A stretch of 64,000 nt of DNA from Clitoria ternatea (GCA_037962975.1 CM075676.1:94868001-94932000), one strand, 5' to 3'; numbered from the stretch's first letter, positions 46,540 through 59,636 are shown. Translations and numbers: made by a program. The notes: generated by a model from the letters alone, not told the origin.

Positions 46540-48905
46540 TATAACATCCTTAATTTTTAAAATAATTTTTAATACATCAAATAAATTTTTCGTAATTACT
46601 TTAAAATTTCTAAAACAGGAGTCGGATTCCACCAACCGGTGCCGGTTACACCTCAGTCCGACTGGCTTATTTTAGAATACAAATAAATACAATTTAACTT
46701 TTCACAATTATTTCCAAGAGCTAAACAAAATTTGAATTAATAATATCATTGTCACTTTACAAAAGCCGACCGACCACTTTATAATACAAATAAAATACAT
46801 CACTCGGTAATCACAAGAGCCGGCCAAGGCTTCTACCCAAATAACTATGTACACTATGTATTGTGCATACTAATACATAATGCTCCAGTCGGTTGAGTGA
46901 CTTCAAACGCCATCACTGTGTCCTCTATCCACTGTAAAAATAATAAGTAGGGGGTGAGCATAAACATATCAAATAATAGTTATTGAATTGGATTAAAAGT
47001 CCAATCCATAACTATACAAATAAAATATACCGAGCCATATGGAACAACATAAACAGTATGCTATTCTCAACAACATATATATCAATGCACACAGGTACTC
47101 ACTCGGATAAATCCATTATTAAGTCTTTTAATTGTGTTGCAACACTGGCTCCTCGAGCCATAACTCAGCTCTCAGCTGAACCAGCCGTTTTACTGGTACC
47201 AAACCGTTTACACCCAATGTGACACCATTACTCTCAATGACAACGGTGAGTGTCACGGGCCAACCGTTTACATCCTTATGTGACACCATCACTTTTCAGT
47301 GACAACGGTGAGTGCCATGAGCCAAAACCCCGAGCCTCGCTCAAGAGGTTGCCTTGAGTCCCACCCAAGGTCTTTTGAGAAACCATATCATATTTCATAT
47401 TCAACCATCATACATGCATCTCAAGCATATACATAGATATCATGAAAAATTCATGAATCATCATCAATCTCATGTTAATATCAGCAATATGAATGGAAAT
47501 TATGAAAACATAAAACGTCATATAATCGGGGTCTAATACAATAATTCATGCACATATCACATATACACAAAATAATACCCCATATCCATTCATAAACTAT
47601 CTATTTGAAATGTAACGCTCCCCCTACCTGGAATAAAGAGTTCTTGCAGCTCTTAAAGCTATATTCCAATTCACAGCTTGTAAATTCCTACTGGAATTTC
47701 AGCTTCGTGCCAGTTCAGAGATTTCTTCGTAAAGAGAAGAAATGGGGTTTGATTCCTTCTTCGTTAATGGCTTTTAGCAAGAGTTTGAAGAGAAAAATTG
47801 TGGATGATGTTTTTCACTTTCCAAAAGTCTTTTTATTTAATCTAACAGTAGTTGATATTTATATTGTCCATGCAATAGAGACGTGAACAATAAAAAGATC
47901 TCTGTTGTACGTTTTCTTCAGATGATGAATAAGGAATAAGCATTTAATGAAAAGGGACAGCACATAAGAAATGGTCCCATACTTAGAAAATATCTTGAAA
48001 AGTGAAGCTGCTAGAAAGTAGAAGAACAGATTGACGTGTAAAGCTTTAGTAACTAAAATAATCGTTAATTCCGACTCGGTTTTCAGTATATTCCAACTCG
48101 GTTTCAGCCTTCTGGGCATATCTTTCCGAGAAGGTTTATCACAGCCCCTGTCCGCTCGGAATTCCCTCATTCGGAGGAAAGGTTCCATCCCATGGAACAC
48201 TCGGCTTTCTTTCCTCGGAAGTATCCCACACGATAATATCGCATTCAAACATACTCGGGTATATTTATGTCCGAGTCAATCTTCTGCTTACATCACTTGA
48301 AAATCTTCCATCTAAATCACTCAGAATTTGAAGTCAATTCTCTCTCTCGGAAGTCTTTCCATTCAAACGAATCACTCAGGGTCAAGGACAATTCCGAAGA
48401 CAAACCCGAGTACAAGTTTTTGGTCATTATTAAATATCAACCCGATCATAAATTTAACGAAGTTCACCACTTGGTAACTAACCACTCGGATATTTACTTT
48501 CCTCAGGAATTGTTCACTCAGAACTATTCATTTAAAAACACACTCATTCAGTATATCCTATTCGGTGCCACATCATTCAGAAATTAATAATTTCTCACTT
48601 AACACCTTTCCATTTGGAATAGTCTCACTCGGTATCATTCCACTCAGAAATATCATGCTCGGAGACATTTCACTTGGAAAATCTCAATTCAGAGATACTC
48701 CACTCGGAACCGTTTCACTTGGATTTCCTTATTCGAAAGTGTCTCATTCGGACACTATTTTCTTATCTTAGAAATAATTTGCTTAATGATGTTTCACTCG
48801 GAATATCATATTTCAAACAGCATTCACTCGGAATTTCATTCAGAATTTCTCCATTAATCCTTAATGAATAAATTTTTTAAAAATTACAAAATTTGGGATG
48901 TTACA
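46540..48905 (-). mobile_element. Solo LTR (family B, copy 2), 2366 bp
   Basis: TSD AAAGC lies at 46535-46539 and 48906-48910. On the minus strand it begins TGTAACATCCC and ends GGATGTTATA. It matches the copy at 12165-15554 in layout: AGAGCCGGCCAAGGCT near 46827, the block CAACACTGGCTC near 47140, and the dense TTCACTCGGAA array at 48050-48890. No coding region remains. Confidence 0.9.
48050..48890 (-). repeat. TTCCGAGTGAA array in family-B copy 2
   Basis: Many degenerate CACTCGGAA words on the plus strand, homologous to 13740-15540 but without the nested LTR. The short ORFs crossing it are repeat translations, not genes. Confidence 0.85.
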
Positions 48906-48910
48906 AAAGC

Positions 48911-50664
48911 GACCACCGCGACCACCACGGCCCTTACTAGAGTGAATTAGACGAGCATACTGCAGAGTGTTTTGTGGAGGATAACCATTATACTAAGGAG
49001 GATACAGAGAATTTCCTGGAAACTGAGAATGGCCAGGCCCTATGATCTGAAAATGTGAGCTATCAGTGGATCCAGAGACAGAGTCTGATGAAGGTGAGTG
49101 CTGAGATTGAAGAATCGGTGGTCTATGAGCAATATTAGCAGAGAAGGAGTCTGGTACACTCTTTTTGACATGATCAGGGCGTGCCTCAAAGGTTAACAGC
49201 ATAGATTCAATATCATCGACAGTGTAGGGATCAATTTTTGTATTACAAATCAAATTAGACACGAACATTTCATAGTCATCGGTAAGACCTTTGATCCGGT
49301 CTGGATACCGGCCCCCAATCTTGTGACGTCAGAGCGACCTCATATAAGGAAAACCGGTGTCCTGGTTCAACGTTACCACACCGGATATCCGATGTCTGGC
49401 CTTCTGTTCTCATCTCACGACCGCCCCACTTGTTTTCTCTATAACGGATCATTGTTCATTTTCACAGAACATTTATATGACTGTTGGCTTCTCAGTCACA
49501 GCAAGATAAGAGCCCTTAATAACTTATCAATGAAGATACTGTATATAGCAAAATATGTCACGTCAATGGCCTCAGAAAGCAAGTGGATGTGTTAGCAAAT
49601 TATGCAGAAAAGGTGATTATCCTCTCTCCTTCCTATAGGATCGTACTCTGATAATTGACCTACCCTCCTGACACATTCTGAGTGCTGAGCCACCCTGATT
49701 GACATAATGTACACGCTATCAGAGCTAGGGGACCCACTTGTATCCAACGACTCATTTTCTCACGTACAACTATAAATAGTTCATTTCAATACACATGCAA
49801 GGTGATGTTGTTCTAACTTACACTTTACTATTACTTCGCTTGAGCATTCATTGAGTTCTTACACTCTTCTAACTTGAGCGTCGGAGAATCTTCGCAGGTG
49901 GCACCACCTTTCGCCCCCCTGCAACGCGAATCATTGGTGTAAAGGATCTCGAGGACAACAAGACCGGCCTCTCCCACTGAGAGACCGGATTAATACATCG
50001 GATACTCACTGTTCCGGTGTGCAAACCCTAAAAACACCTATATTCTTGTGGCTGGTCCCACACCGGATCCTAGACCCCGGTCCAGACTAGTTCAACCTTC
50101 AAACACAGTATCAATATATTCTTGGCTGGTAATAAGTGAACCAATAGAACCTAAGGCATCTACAGTTGTTTTTAGCTTGAGAAGATATTCAAACATGGTA
50201 CCTGATCCTTTCTTGAGGCTTCTTAATTCCTGACGTAACTGATGGACCTTGGCGCGTGTGGTTTTCTCAAAGTAGGAGTGAATCTTGTCCCAAACTTGGA
50301 ATGCATGTGTGCACCCAACGATCCAAACAGGTAGAGATTCAAAAAGCGACGAGAGGAGCCATGATACAAGTAATTGATCTTGCTGCTCCCATTTTTGATA
50401 CTCCAGATTTACTTTGTCTAGGTTACGATCTTCCTCGCAGAGAAATTTAAGCGGAATTTGGGGATTTACTACGTATCGATGCAATTTGTGCCCTCGTATC
50501 GCAGTTTCTACCTGTTGCTTCCAAATCGGGAAGTTCCGATCATCTAGCTTCACTGAAATTGGTTGAGAAAACGTGATTACTGCAGGCGATTTCATTGAGA
50601 TCTGTTCGTGTAAAGGAATTGCATGGCCATCGGTGCTACGTGATTGCTCTTGATTTTCTACCAT
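48911..50664 (-). pseudogene. Copia gag, split by a family-C LTR
   Basis: The start at 50664 begins the gag protein. Residues 1-190 (to 50095) include FSQPISVKLDDRNFPIWKQQ, typical of copia capsid N-termini, and the core with WDKIHSYFE and LRQELRSLKKG. The LTR at 49292-50094 with its TSD ACCTT interrupts the frame. The frame continues without a shift from 49286 (SNLICN, SMLLTFEAR) to a Ser-rich region near 49050 and a Gly/Arg-rich stretch near 48920. That exact in-frame continuity supports the TSD call. Confidence 0.9.
49292..50094 (+). mobile_element. Solo LTR (family C, copy 2), 803 bp, inside copia gag
   Basis: It has ends TGATCCGGTCTGGATACCGG and CCCCGGTCCAGACTAGTTCA and TSD ACCTT at 49287-49291 and 50095-50099. 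TGACGTCA lies at 49324-49331 and a TATA-like CTATAAATAG at about 49769. It is homologous along its length to 14420-15224, with scattered substitutions. Confidence 0.9.
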
Positions 50665-50698
50665 TGATAGGAGGCTAAGAGTGTACCAGAGCTTTGCA

Positions 50699-50710
50699 GC
50701 TCTGATACCA
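50699..50710 (-). promoter_or_regulatory. Primer-binding site of the copia element
   Basis: On the minus strand TGGTATCAGAGC follows the 5' LTR directly and is complementary to initiator methionine tRNA, the same primer as the chromovirus nested in this element. Confidence 0.93.
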
Positions 50711-50960
50711 AATCAGAAACAACAAATGAGTGAAGTAGAGTTAGAGAGAGGATTGCACATTATGATGAATGACTAAAATACTCTGAGAGATTTTATTAAT
50801 ATTTCACTGCTTTGGTTTTACAGGAATAGAGTTATATATAGGGAGAATGGTATTACAAAGTGGGGCCCATCATAACAAACTTGGGCTCATATAACAAACT
50901 CGCATAACAGACTCAGCCAAGTGGCTTGCTGCATTGTAACTAACTAGCTATACACGAACA
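50711..50960 (-). repeat. 5' LTR of the copia element (250 bp)
   Basis: On the minus strand it starts TGTTCGTGTATAGC and ends TTTCTGATT. It differs from the MITE-free 3' LTR at about 10 positions (4%). The TSD AGTAG follows at 50961-50965. TATATATAGG-like sequence near 50830 could be its TATA region. Confidence 0.93.
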
Positions 50961-50965
50961 AGTAG

Positions 50966-53900
50966 ATATATAACTTGATTAGCTGAATGATTATATATAG
51001 AATGTCACTAGAGTTCGTTTTGTTAATTTGATGCATCCCTTCTTCATTTGCGTAAGAATATTATTAATATTTATAAAAAAACAAAAAATCATTTATTTCA
51101 AAGATGTTTGTTAGGAATACATGAGAGTTACATGGATGGTAACGACTCAAATGAATAGTGAATATTGATTTAAAGAAACAAAATTGTGTTTTCTTATAAA
51201 AAATGTTGTACAATTCTATATTTGTAAAGGTTAAAATATGATATTGTTTAAAATCAAAGATAAGAAATTATTTTTTTTTATCAGTCTTCACAACTAAAAA
51301 TCTACTTGAATTCATTATAGTTTTGATCTTTGATAGTGTACGTAGGTTAACCTTAAGCAAATGAAATGATGATACCTTAAGAAGAATCTATACTAGATGC
51401 CAAGTACAGATATATATTTGACCCTACATTCAAAGTGTATAGGGTGGAAGAGGCTTATCTTAGCAATTGGATATATACATAGATTAGGGGGGGACCCTAC
51501 ATATGGAGAAGAATAAAGAAGAATTGATGGTGATCCTAAACAACGCGGGTTCCGTACCTTATTTACGTTCATGGTAGACAAAGCATTCACCCCTATAAAA
51601 TTTATTAATAATAATCATATACGACAAAGATGAAAACTCCTTCGAAAGCGAAATGAGTGAATATGGGGGCAACTAGTCTATACAAACGCCGCCACTAATC
51701 TATTTATAGGGAAACAAATGAATCAATAATCTAATGTCTCCATCCTAACCTACTAATCCTAATTATTGAAGCTTTTATGTGCTTTTTCGGTTACGAGATT
51801 CCAACATGTATATGATTATTGTCGGATTGGATGTGACCAACGAATACACCACCACAACCAAAACATTTTCATTCAAATGTTAAACGGTTAATATAATATA
51901 ATTAAAATTTTAAGTTTGAGATCTTATATACATGTTATATTAAAAAAAAAACACACATAATTATCTCGAAAAGAATGTTTTTAGGAAAAAAAAGCGAGAG
52001 AAACCAATAAACAAACTATTGGCCTCATTGTGTTGGGTAAGCAACTAATCTATTCATAATTGGGGAATGCTAGTTGCCAAGTCATTGCTAATTATTGATA
52101 CAGTTCCGTTAATTTTAATGATTTTAGTTTGTCATGAAAGTTTTTGATTTTTGACTTGTTGGGTGGTAGAGCAAATAAACATGACGCATAGTTTTACAGA
52201 TATATTTAAATGCACACTACACATACTTAGCACAGTTACTTAAATGGATATACGTAATCCTAATTGTCAGGGGGATTCTTTTTGGTTAATCAATAATTAG
52301 AGCTGCGCTCTGGAACAGTGTGGATAAGATCAATGTAGTACTGATGGAAGATGCCGTCATTCATTTTGGATTACACTAATAAAAAAATATAACCTCTTAA
52401 AAAATGAATTTAATGTGTTCATTCTAATATTTAAACTTTACGGACTACTAGTATACATTACTAAACTATTGCTGCTTCAGTATTAATCGTGGTTACGCAA
52501 TTTATCAAAGAGAGTCTAATTTTTTTGGGCCTTTGCCCTTTCCGTTATAAAAAAAAAGTCAAATTTTGATTTCATAATAAAAACAAAAAAATGCTTAAAA
52601 TACGACTATATCTAAATTTTGTCGAATGGCATTTATGTTTATACTGTTTCTCCCCTTAACATTTCATCGATAACACGAATTTTAAGGGGGAGAAAAAATT
52701 CATTTCGAATGAATTTTTATATGCACAGTGCTGGAGTAAAAATTCATCAACCTTTACTTTATTATACATCACGATCCAATGATCTGAACAAAATTTTCAG
52801 GATTTTTTCTACAATGGTAGAAAGAGTCGTGCACCGTTTAGATTTAACAGTACTCTTGGCCCACATCGCCCTTCAGTAGAATACAATAGCAACGACACTA
52901 GTTGAGCCCTTACCCGTCATATTTCATCTAGTTATCATAACAATTGTATCGACTATTTGGCAACATTTAAGGTATGTCTAATATAGTAATAAACTTACCG
53001 AAAACTAATTGCATAAGTAACTTATCAAATTAACAGCAAAACAATTTAGATTGCATTAAATACCTTAAAAGACATATAATATTTATATAACTATAATGAG
53101 TACCACATATAACATTAGTTTATTATCAATCGATTAATTAAATATTTATTTATTATGAATTGATTAACTAATTAATAAAATAATTAAAAGGTATAATTTA
53201 TTATTCATTGAAAGAGTACAAAATAAATTAGCAAACAAATTATTAGTAGTTAGCTTCAAGTTAAAAACCTGCCCAAACAACTTTCTAAAAGCTAGCTTTC
53301 AGAAACTGCAAGCTAATTCTTTTACTTGATCAAGTCAATCAAGTTAGGAGCTACGTGTAGTAAGGAGACGGGTAATTAAATTTGGCTGGCATATACTATT
53401 CTTCAGCACAAAGGTTAGCCACTCCGCCATTTTATAGTCATGCGGCCAATGAAACAAATATTAAATTGAAAGCATCATACATTCATATGTTAAGTCGGAA
53501 AATCTTCCCATGCATCCATTAATGGCTTACATCTCACACACCTTTTTTAAGTGGTAGAATCAAAGAATGTATAAAAACAGATGAACCCAATCATGATAAA
53601 AATTAAAACTATAAAAAAGTGTAGTGGTATGCTTGTAAGAGCATAACATACCCTGCAAAGTTGCCAGCATGCAGCTAATAAAATAAAATAATCTATTTGT
53701 TTAATTGCTTCTTTCTTTGGGTCCTTCAATCCTATCAGTATCAGTATGCATATTCACATGCTAAACAATACATAAAACCAAGATAGCTTGAAGTAAGTTT
53801 GATCCCATCATCATATACTTTCCACGTAATATTATACAACTGTCTCTGTGTCCAAATATATCTAGCCAAATTTTAAACAGAAAAAAGGAAAAGAAGTGGC

Positions 53901-54019
53901 TGACACAAAAGACGGGCAGAAAAGAATAAGGAAAAGGTCGATCATTAAACAAAAATTCCTATTTAGAAGCAGATTTTCAAATGGTTACCGGAATAAAGAA
54001 ATCATAAGCAGTAATGCAT
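50966..54019. other. AT-rich intergenic DNA
   Basis: No gene or definable element is seen. All open frames are short, AT-rich and without recognisable motifs. The last stretch below 54020 should contain the 3' UTR of the YIP4 gene. Confidence 0.55.
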
Positions 54020-57000
54020 TCAGTCAATGGCAATGATGAGAAAACCAACAGATACATACATGAGAAACACTGGGTAGAGTGCAAGGGCTTTTCTCCTAGG
54101 ATTGACAGCAGAACTCATGAAAGGATATGCAGCCCAAGAGCTCCAAGCCAATGTCACACATACCACAACCACTTTCATTATGACATTGTCCTTCAACATA
54201 CAAATTAATGCACCAACATCTAGAGGGAACAAGCAATAACCCAGTAGACTCAGACTCTGGAAGAAAATAATGTGTCCACCCTGAAAGTTTGATGAGATTA
54301 AGACAGTGTCAAATACTTCCCTCATTCATCAAAGTATTTTTTAAGAATGGTTAGGTTCCCTGAAATTGCCGCTCAAAATATGACTAGATGAAACAAGAGG
54401 AAGAGATTATTACCAGGAGCAGTACATTCAATGTCAAAATTACAGCGCCAGCAGCAAGTAAAGCAAACGCAACAGCAAAAACCTCAGACTGGGACAAAAT
54501 CAGATGAAAAAAGGTGTTAGAATGAATGACCAAAATTTACCAAATTCCACTTGTTTCTATTCATACAACACATCATGCAAACTAGAAAACCCAGTGTACA
54601 AGGCTCCTATCTAGCACGGTATGGGGAGGGAAGATGTATGCAACCTATTCAAACAAACATAAGCTTCAGGGAATTTCACCACAAAAAAATTACTAGAATA
54701 AAGGACAGATCAAATACAAATATAGACCAGGCTAGAGATATTAAGCTTCATATATGCAGATATAGAAGCGATTTCCAGGATCTGAACCCTTAACCTCTTA
54801 GTCACAAGGCACTCATCTTATCATGGCACCAAGCCTCACTCTCATCATGGAAACTACAGTGCAGAGAAAGGAAAGTAGAGACTAGAGAGATGCCCAGGTG
54901 AGTAGAAGAACACAGTACCAAGAACTAGAGGAGTAGGTACCAGTGTTCATGACACCATTGACACATCCCAACCCACAGACAACTTGTCCTCAACATATTG
55001 GGTCTTGATCAGATTGGATTCGGGTTCAATCATTCAAATAAATGACCCAATAAAAACTTTGGGTCATGGGAACTAAGATATACCTGTCCCTATTGACCAA
55101 ATGAACACTCCCACAAGGAAGTGAACAATGAGATTTTGACATCTGATACAAAATTAACTAAATCCAATAAACATAAATTTTTATTTACAATTCTCAGCTT
55201 CTTGGACTAATCATTAGTACTACATCATCATCCCCTTTATAAATTCCTAGCTTCCCAACTGAAACTAAAATTTGCATACCCCAGGAAAGGATAAAACGGA
55301 AAAAAAAACCATATGCAGTATACACAATTTCTTTGTATCATGGAGAAGGGAGACTCAATTCATAGAACTCACACTACCTAAGAGTTGGATACACTTTGGA
55401 TATGGGTAGCAAGTCTACTGTTATTTCCAACTAGTACAGCCATCACCAGAACTTTGGCCGCATCTGTCACAGCTAATGTTTTTCAAGCTTCAAAGAACAG
55501 AAGGGAAGTTAAAATGGAAAAAAGAAAATGTTGCAGTTGATTTCAAAAGACAGTCCTCACTCAGAAGTTGCAGTTGATTACTTGATTGTTTGTGCCAACA
55601 TAGAAAAAGAAATGGTATGGATTGCCAGATAATTAAATATTAATCGATCACAACTCTATCTATGCAAGAGATAGCAAAATGCATAGGTCAAATAAGTTTG
55701 TACATTTGAACTAGTGTAACGGAAAGCTAAGCTTTACAAATTCAAGCCTCAAATAAGAGAAAGCTAAGCTAAGCTAATCTGGTCTCAAAAATCATTTTAA
55801 GAAGGGAAAAAAAAGTCAGAAAAAGATGAAGACCAATGTTACATTTCTGTCAAACAAAAGCAATCTAAACTAAGATTCAGACAAAACAACTAAAAAATAA
55901 AACAAGGCTTTTAATTCTCTATTTTAAAATAAATATGTTTCAAACCTTTAATCCCTATGGTATAAACGCACCCCAGAGATAATAAATATACATTAAGTGC
56001 CGACAATATTTGAAGAACCAAAGATAATTTGAGGATAATTAACAGTTTATTATGTGAAAATTTGAGGCTCGAAGATTTAGGAAAAAACTTTCAAATAGAA
56101 ACGGTGTTCTGCTTCAGCATGACATAATAAGTTATATGCATGCACCAAACCAATGGGCACAAAGTACTGTCTTGAAAAATGGCCAACCAACAACAAAGTG
56201 ACCATTGAATTAATTCAACATTGAAGTAGCACAGCTTGCCATTGCAAGAATAAGTTCCAGACTAAGAAACATGAAAGAAACAGAATCCTGCCTCACCAAT
56301 TCATTGTTCAGTGAGGCATATGACACAAAATACACAGTAGCCCCTAAAAGTTGAAGTCACTATTTATTCATGAGATTGAACAATGACTATAACCCAAACC
56401 CAAAAAGACAACATCAGAAACATCAACTTAATTTTAAAAGGGCAAATCACCCCTATCCAGTCCTGTAACGTAACACAAAAATTTCAAAACCATAAAGAAT
56501 CAAATCAGCAATCAAGCATGAAGCATCTACATAGTGTCTTCATTTTATGCTTCTACCAGACACACAACCATGCCCTAATTAATGAAACAACAAGCTACTA
56601 TTATTGCGCACATTTCACAATGAGTAACGTTCAAGATCGGGCACAATATCCCTCCAAATACGATTTCATTAAAGGAAAATCGGTTCTTAACAAGCGGATT
56701 TTTCAATATTCACTTTTAATTTTCCAACTCAATTAGCCACTAATAAAGATTCCTAGCTAAAGAGCTAACAACAGATCAGCTTATAAACACAGATCAAGAA
56801 TCATCACAACAACTCAGGAATTCCAGATCAAGAGAGAAAGAATCGGGATCTGAATAGAAAAACCTAAAAATAATAATACCTTTTTGACAGAGGCAGACCA
56901 AGAGAGGGTAAGGCCAAGGAAGACAATGAAGAAGAAAGGACCCCAAAGATCCCAATCCCTGAGAGCCTTACCGGGGTCTTCACGGAAAGGGTTGGGGAAG

Positions 57001-57332
57001 ACAACGAGCTTGAGATTGCTGACGATTCTGGAGAGATCGCGTTTGACGGTGTCCCAAACAGGTTCGGTGAGAGTGTTGGGCGGGGATCCGAAGCCGGAGG
57101 AAGGGGGAGGCGGAGGAGGGGCGGAGGAAGAGGAGGATTTAGCAGGGAGGTTGGAGGGGATGAAAGGGGAAGACGACACCGAGACAGGGATTGAAGCGCG
57201 TGGAGGACTTGGGGGTCTTGCCGGAGGGACATGAGCAGGGGCAGATTGAACGCTGGCATTGATGAGGTTTTCAATCTCATCAATGTCCGATTGGGAAGTT
57301 GAGTGAAGGGGTATGGTATCGCTGTGTGACAT
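54020..57332 (-). CDS. YIP4: YIP4-type Golgi/TGN membrane protein (YIP1/YIPF6 family)
   Basis: Three coding exons: 57332-56880, 54488-54414 and 54280-54020, giving 262 residues with all junctions in phase 0. Introns of 2391 and 133 bp begin GT and end AG on the minus strand. The soluble N-terminus starts MSHSDTIPLH, has a conserved DIDEIENLINASVQS segment (17-30) and a Pro/Ser-rich stretch (33-80). Then comes the family core VWDTVKRDLSRIV, NPFREDPGKALRDWDLWGP and about five membrane spans (129-147, 152-176, 181-206, 209-232, 241-260). YIP4 proteins act at the trans-Golgi network with ECHIDNA in secretion of cell-wall polysaccharides; that role is family knowledge. An Au-type SINE lies in intron 1. 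The gene appears intact. Confidence 0.95.
54590..54839 (-). mobile_element. Au-type SINE in YIP4 intron 1, with a foreign middle
   Basis: On the minus strand the element begins near GAGGCTTGGTGCCATGATAA (pol III box A region). Box B GGTTCAGATCC (54788-54778, consensus GGTTCGANTCC) follows after CCTTGTGACTAAGAGG. It ends with CCCTCCCCATAC and GAGCCTTGTACACTGG. These are hallmarks of plant Au SINEs, normally about 180 bp. Here about 70 extra or replaced AT-rich bases lie in the middle (54640-54760). It is in sense orientation with the host gene. Confidence 0.8.
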
Positions 57333-57451
57333 TTTCGACTCGACTCACTATTCACAACAACGATTACTCCTTCTCTTCTCTCTATGCCTATCTATGCTAA
57401 ACCTTCTCGTTCTTCTGATTTCTCTTCTTTTTCCTTTTTAATTTCCCGACA

Positions 57452-57460
57452 ATATATATA
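57452..57460 (-). promoter_or_regulatory. Probable TATA box of YIP4
   Basis: An ATATATATA run lies about 120 bp upstream of the start codon at 57332, on the expected side for a minus-strand gene. A transcription start near 57425 would give a leader of about 90 nt. Confidence 0.55.
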
Positions 57461-57469
57461 TTACAAACT

Positions 57470-59620
57470 ACAAAAACAATAATGCCATTGTAAGCTACTG
57501 CTTGGAAAATTTCGACATATTCTTACATAACTTTTTGTTCTTATTTTCTTATTTATATTTCTTTTTTTTTTCTTTTTCAACCTTATAACCTCAAACTGAG
57601 TAGCTACACGGTTTGGATTTAAATTTGAATTTGTTATAAGGAATACCAATATCTTTTGTTTTTTACTTTTTTATTTCATACTAAGAAAAGTCGTAATATA
57701 TAAAAGTATAATATCATTTTAAATTGTATAAAAGTAATTTTATGATGTCTCGTCTCTCCCTCTTTATCCTTCTCTATTTTCTAATCGTAAGGTTATTTTC
57801 TCATCTATCTGTTATTGGTTTGACATTCCTTCCTTAATTAATTCTCCCAAGGTTCAACTCATTAACACTTCGATGGCAATTACCACCTCCATTTCCACCA
57901 CTCCCCTTTCCATCCCCCATCATTCTGACGATCATCACTAGTTCTCTTTTTCCTATTACCATTATTTTTATTACCCGAATAATCCTTATTTTACTCCTAC
58001 TCACTTTTTTACATTTTAGTTTCTCATCAATGTTTGCTTTTTCTATTGCCCTTACCATCCCTATTATTATTATTGCTTGCTTCTTTTGATTGTTATTTAA
58101 CAAAAAAAATATTTATAGATTTTGTATTTTAAATTATATTAAAATTTAACAGATGGAAGTTAATTAAGGAGATAAATAAATAAATACTTGGTTATTTAAC
58201 TACAATAAAATTTTATTGACCCTGGTATCTTTATTGTCTAATACATATACCATTATCTTTGGCTGTAATCCGGAAAATGTTTTATAGAAAATGTTGTTTT
58301 ACTTTTTGGTACATGTATAAATTTTTAGCATGATTTTTGTACTTAATATAACATCTTTCATTTTTAGGGTAAAACAATAATATATATTTATAGAAAAATT
58401 TATATTTTAAGTAAATTAATTATAAATTATAAATTTATATTTTTCAATAGTGGAGTAAAATGAGAAAAGAATTAAATATGTTATAATTAAAGAAATTATT
58501 TTACACAAATTACAATAAAAACTAAAAGAAATTTCTCTTAGAATACATAAAATTACAAAAGGAAAATGGAGGGAAAAAAACTACCCATTTGACAAAGGTC
58601 TTTTTTATCAACTTGTTATGCCAACAAATTACAAAATAGAACAATTATGAGTAAAACTAGATGATAATAGCATAATATATTAAAACATTGATAGCTCAAG
58701 TATAAATTATGAAAACTTTTCTCTTGTATATTTTTAGATATATATATTCATCTTTCATATAATTGTAAAGACAGTTTTTGATTATAAGATTAGATAATAA
58801 ACATGTCAACAAATTAAATATTAACGGCTAAACTTTATCTTATTAAGGTTTGCCTAATGAAATTTGCATTTTAATATAATTTTTTCGTTAAATATAAGTT
58901 TGAAAATATAAATTTAATTCATTAAGTTATAAATTTTTGCCTAATGAAATGGGCAATCCAAAAACATTTTCAATTCCAAGAAGCAGGTTATCCAAACAAA
59001 CATATGTTTTAGTTCCGAGAAACTTGAAATTAAAAACAATTTTCAGAATTTAAAAATAGAAAATGAAAATGTTTCCATAAACCAAAAGCCCCAATATTTT
59101 CACCTATTCAGCCGCTTTGAAAAACATTGATTTGAACCAGACCATTTTTCGACCAAAAAAAAAAAAAACTAGACCACTCTACATCATTAAACAGACAAAA
59201 CAGTAATACATACTGTCTTCAAAATTAAATCCTTATAAGAGTTCGGTGTTTTTTCAGTTACATTTGAAGTTATTGTTCAATTGAATTACTTTACAAAAAA
59301 TGATAACTAAATTATAATTAAATCAAGTAGTACAGGATTTTATTTTTAAGGGACTTTTACAATTTAAATATAATAATTATTGAGCAACATAAAATCTCCG
59401 GATTATGATGTAAGGTTCTGGATGGTAATCCCCTACAAAAACTCTAAGCCATTATGTATGTATTTCAAAACTGGGTCCTCTCTTCCCGTGTCGCTATAGA
59501 AGATTTCACAATATTACCAGTTCCTTTGGTTTGCCTTATGATATATAGAGCCTAAAACAACCCACCATGGGTTTTAGAAACAATGTAAAATGATGGAATG
59601 GGAAAGTTGAATCACAGATT
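57470..59620. other. Intergenic between YIP4 and VDAC
   Basis: AT-rich sequence without a recognisable gene. The left side carries the YIP4 promoter region; the right end holds the VDAC 3' flank. A frame at 57834-58103 is low-complexity and unsupported. Confidence 0.5.
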
Positions 59621-59636
59621 TAATATGCAGACCAAG

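Larger units (their letters stand above)
30028..50960 (-). mobile_element. Ty1-copia retrotransposon, minus strand, carrying five nested insertions
   Basis: The element is bounded by TSD AGTAG at 30023-30027 and 50961-50965. The 5' LTR (minus sense) is 50711-50960 and the 3' LTR 30028-30419. The initiator-methionine primer-binding site TGGTATCAGAGC lies at 50710-50699 and the polypurine tract GAGGGGGGAA at 30429-30420. Subtracting the MITE (30094-30235), the LTR complex (33794-46374), family-B LTR (46540-48910) and family-C LTR (49292-50099) leaves about 5.03 kb, a normal copia size. The gag and protease-integrase-RT order is standard, and the gag type suggests the Ale group. The two LTRs differ at about 10 of 250 positions. 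Stops and frameshifts plus the insertions make it inactive. Confidence 0.93.

Noticed and set aside
54771..54839. tRNA-like sequence on the minus strand
   Set aside because: Box A and box B are present but no cloverleaf can be drawn; it is the tRNA-derived head of an Au-type SINE.
56864..57355. 163-codon minus-strand frame overlapping YIP4 exon 1
   Set aside because: It is a shifted frame through the Pro/Ser-rich part of the YIP4 first exon; the YIP1-family residues are in the other frame.
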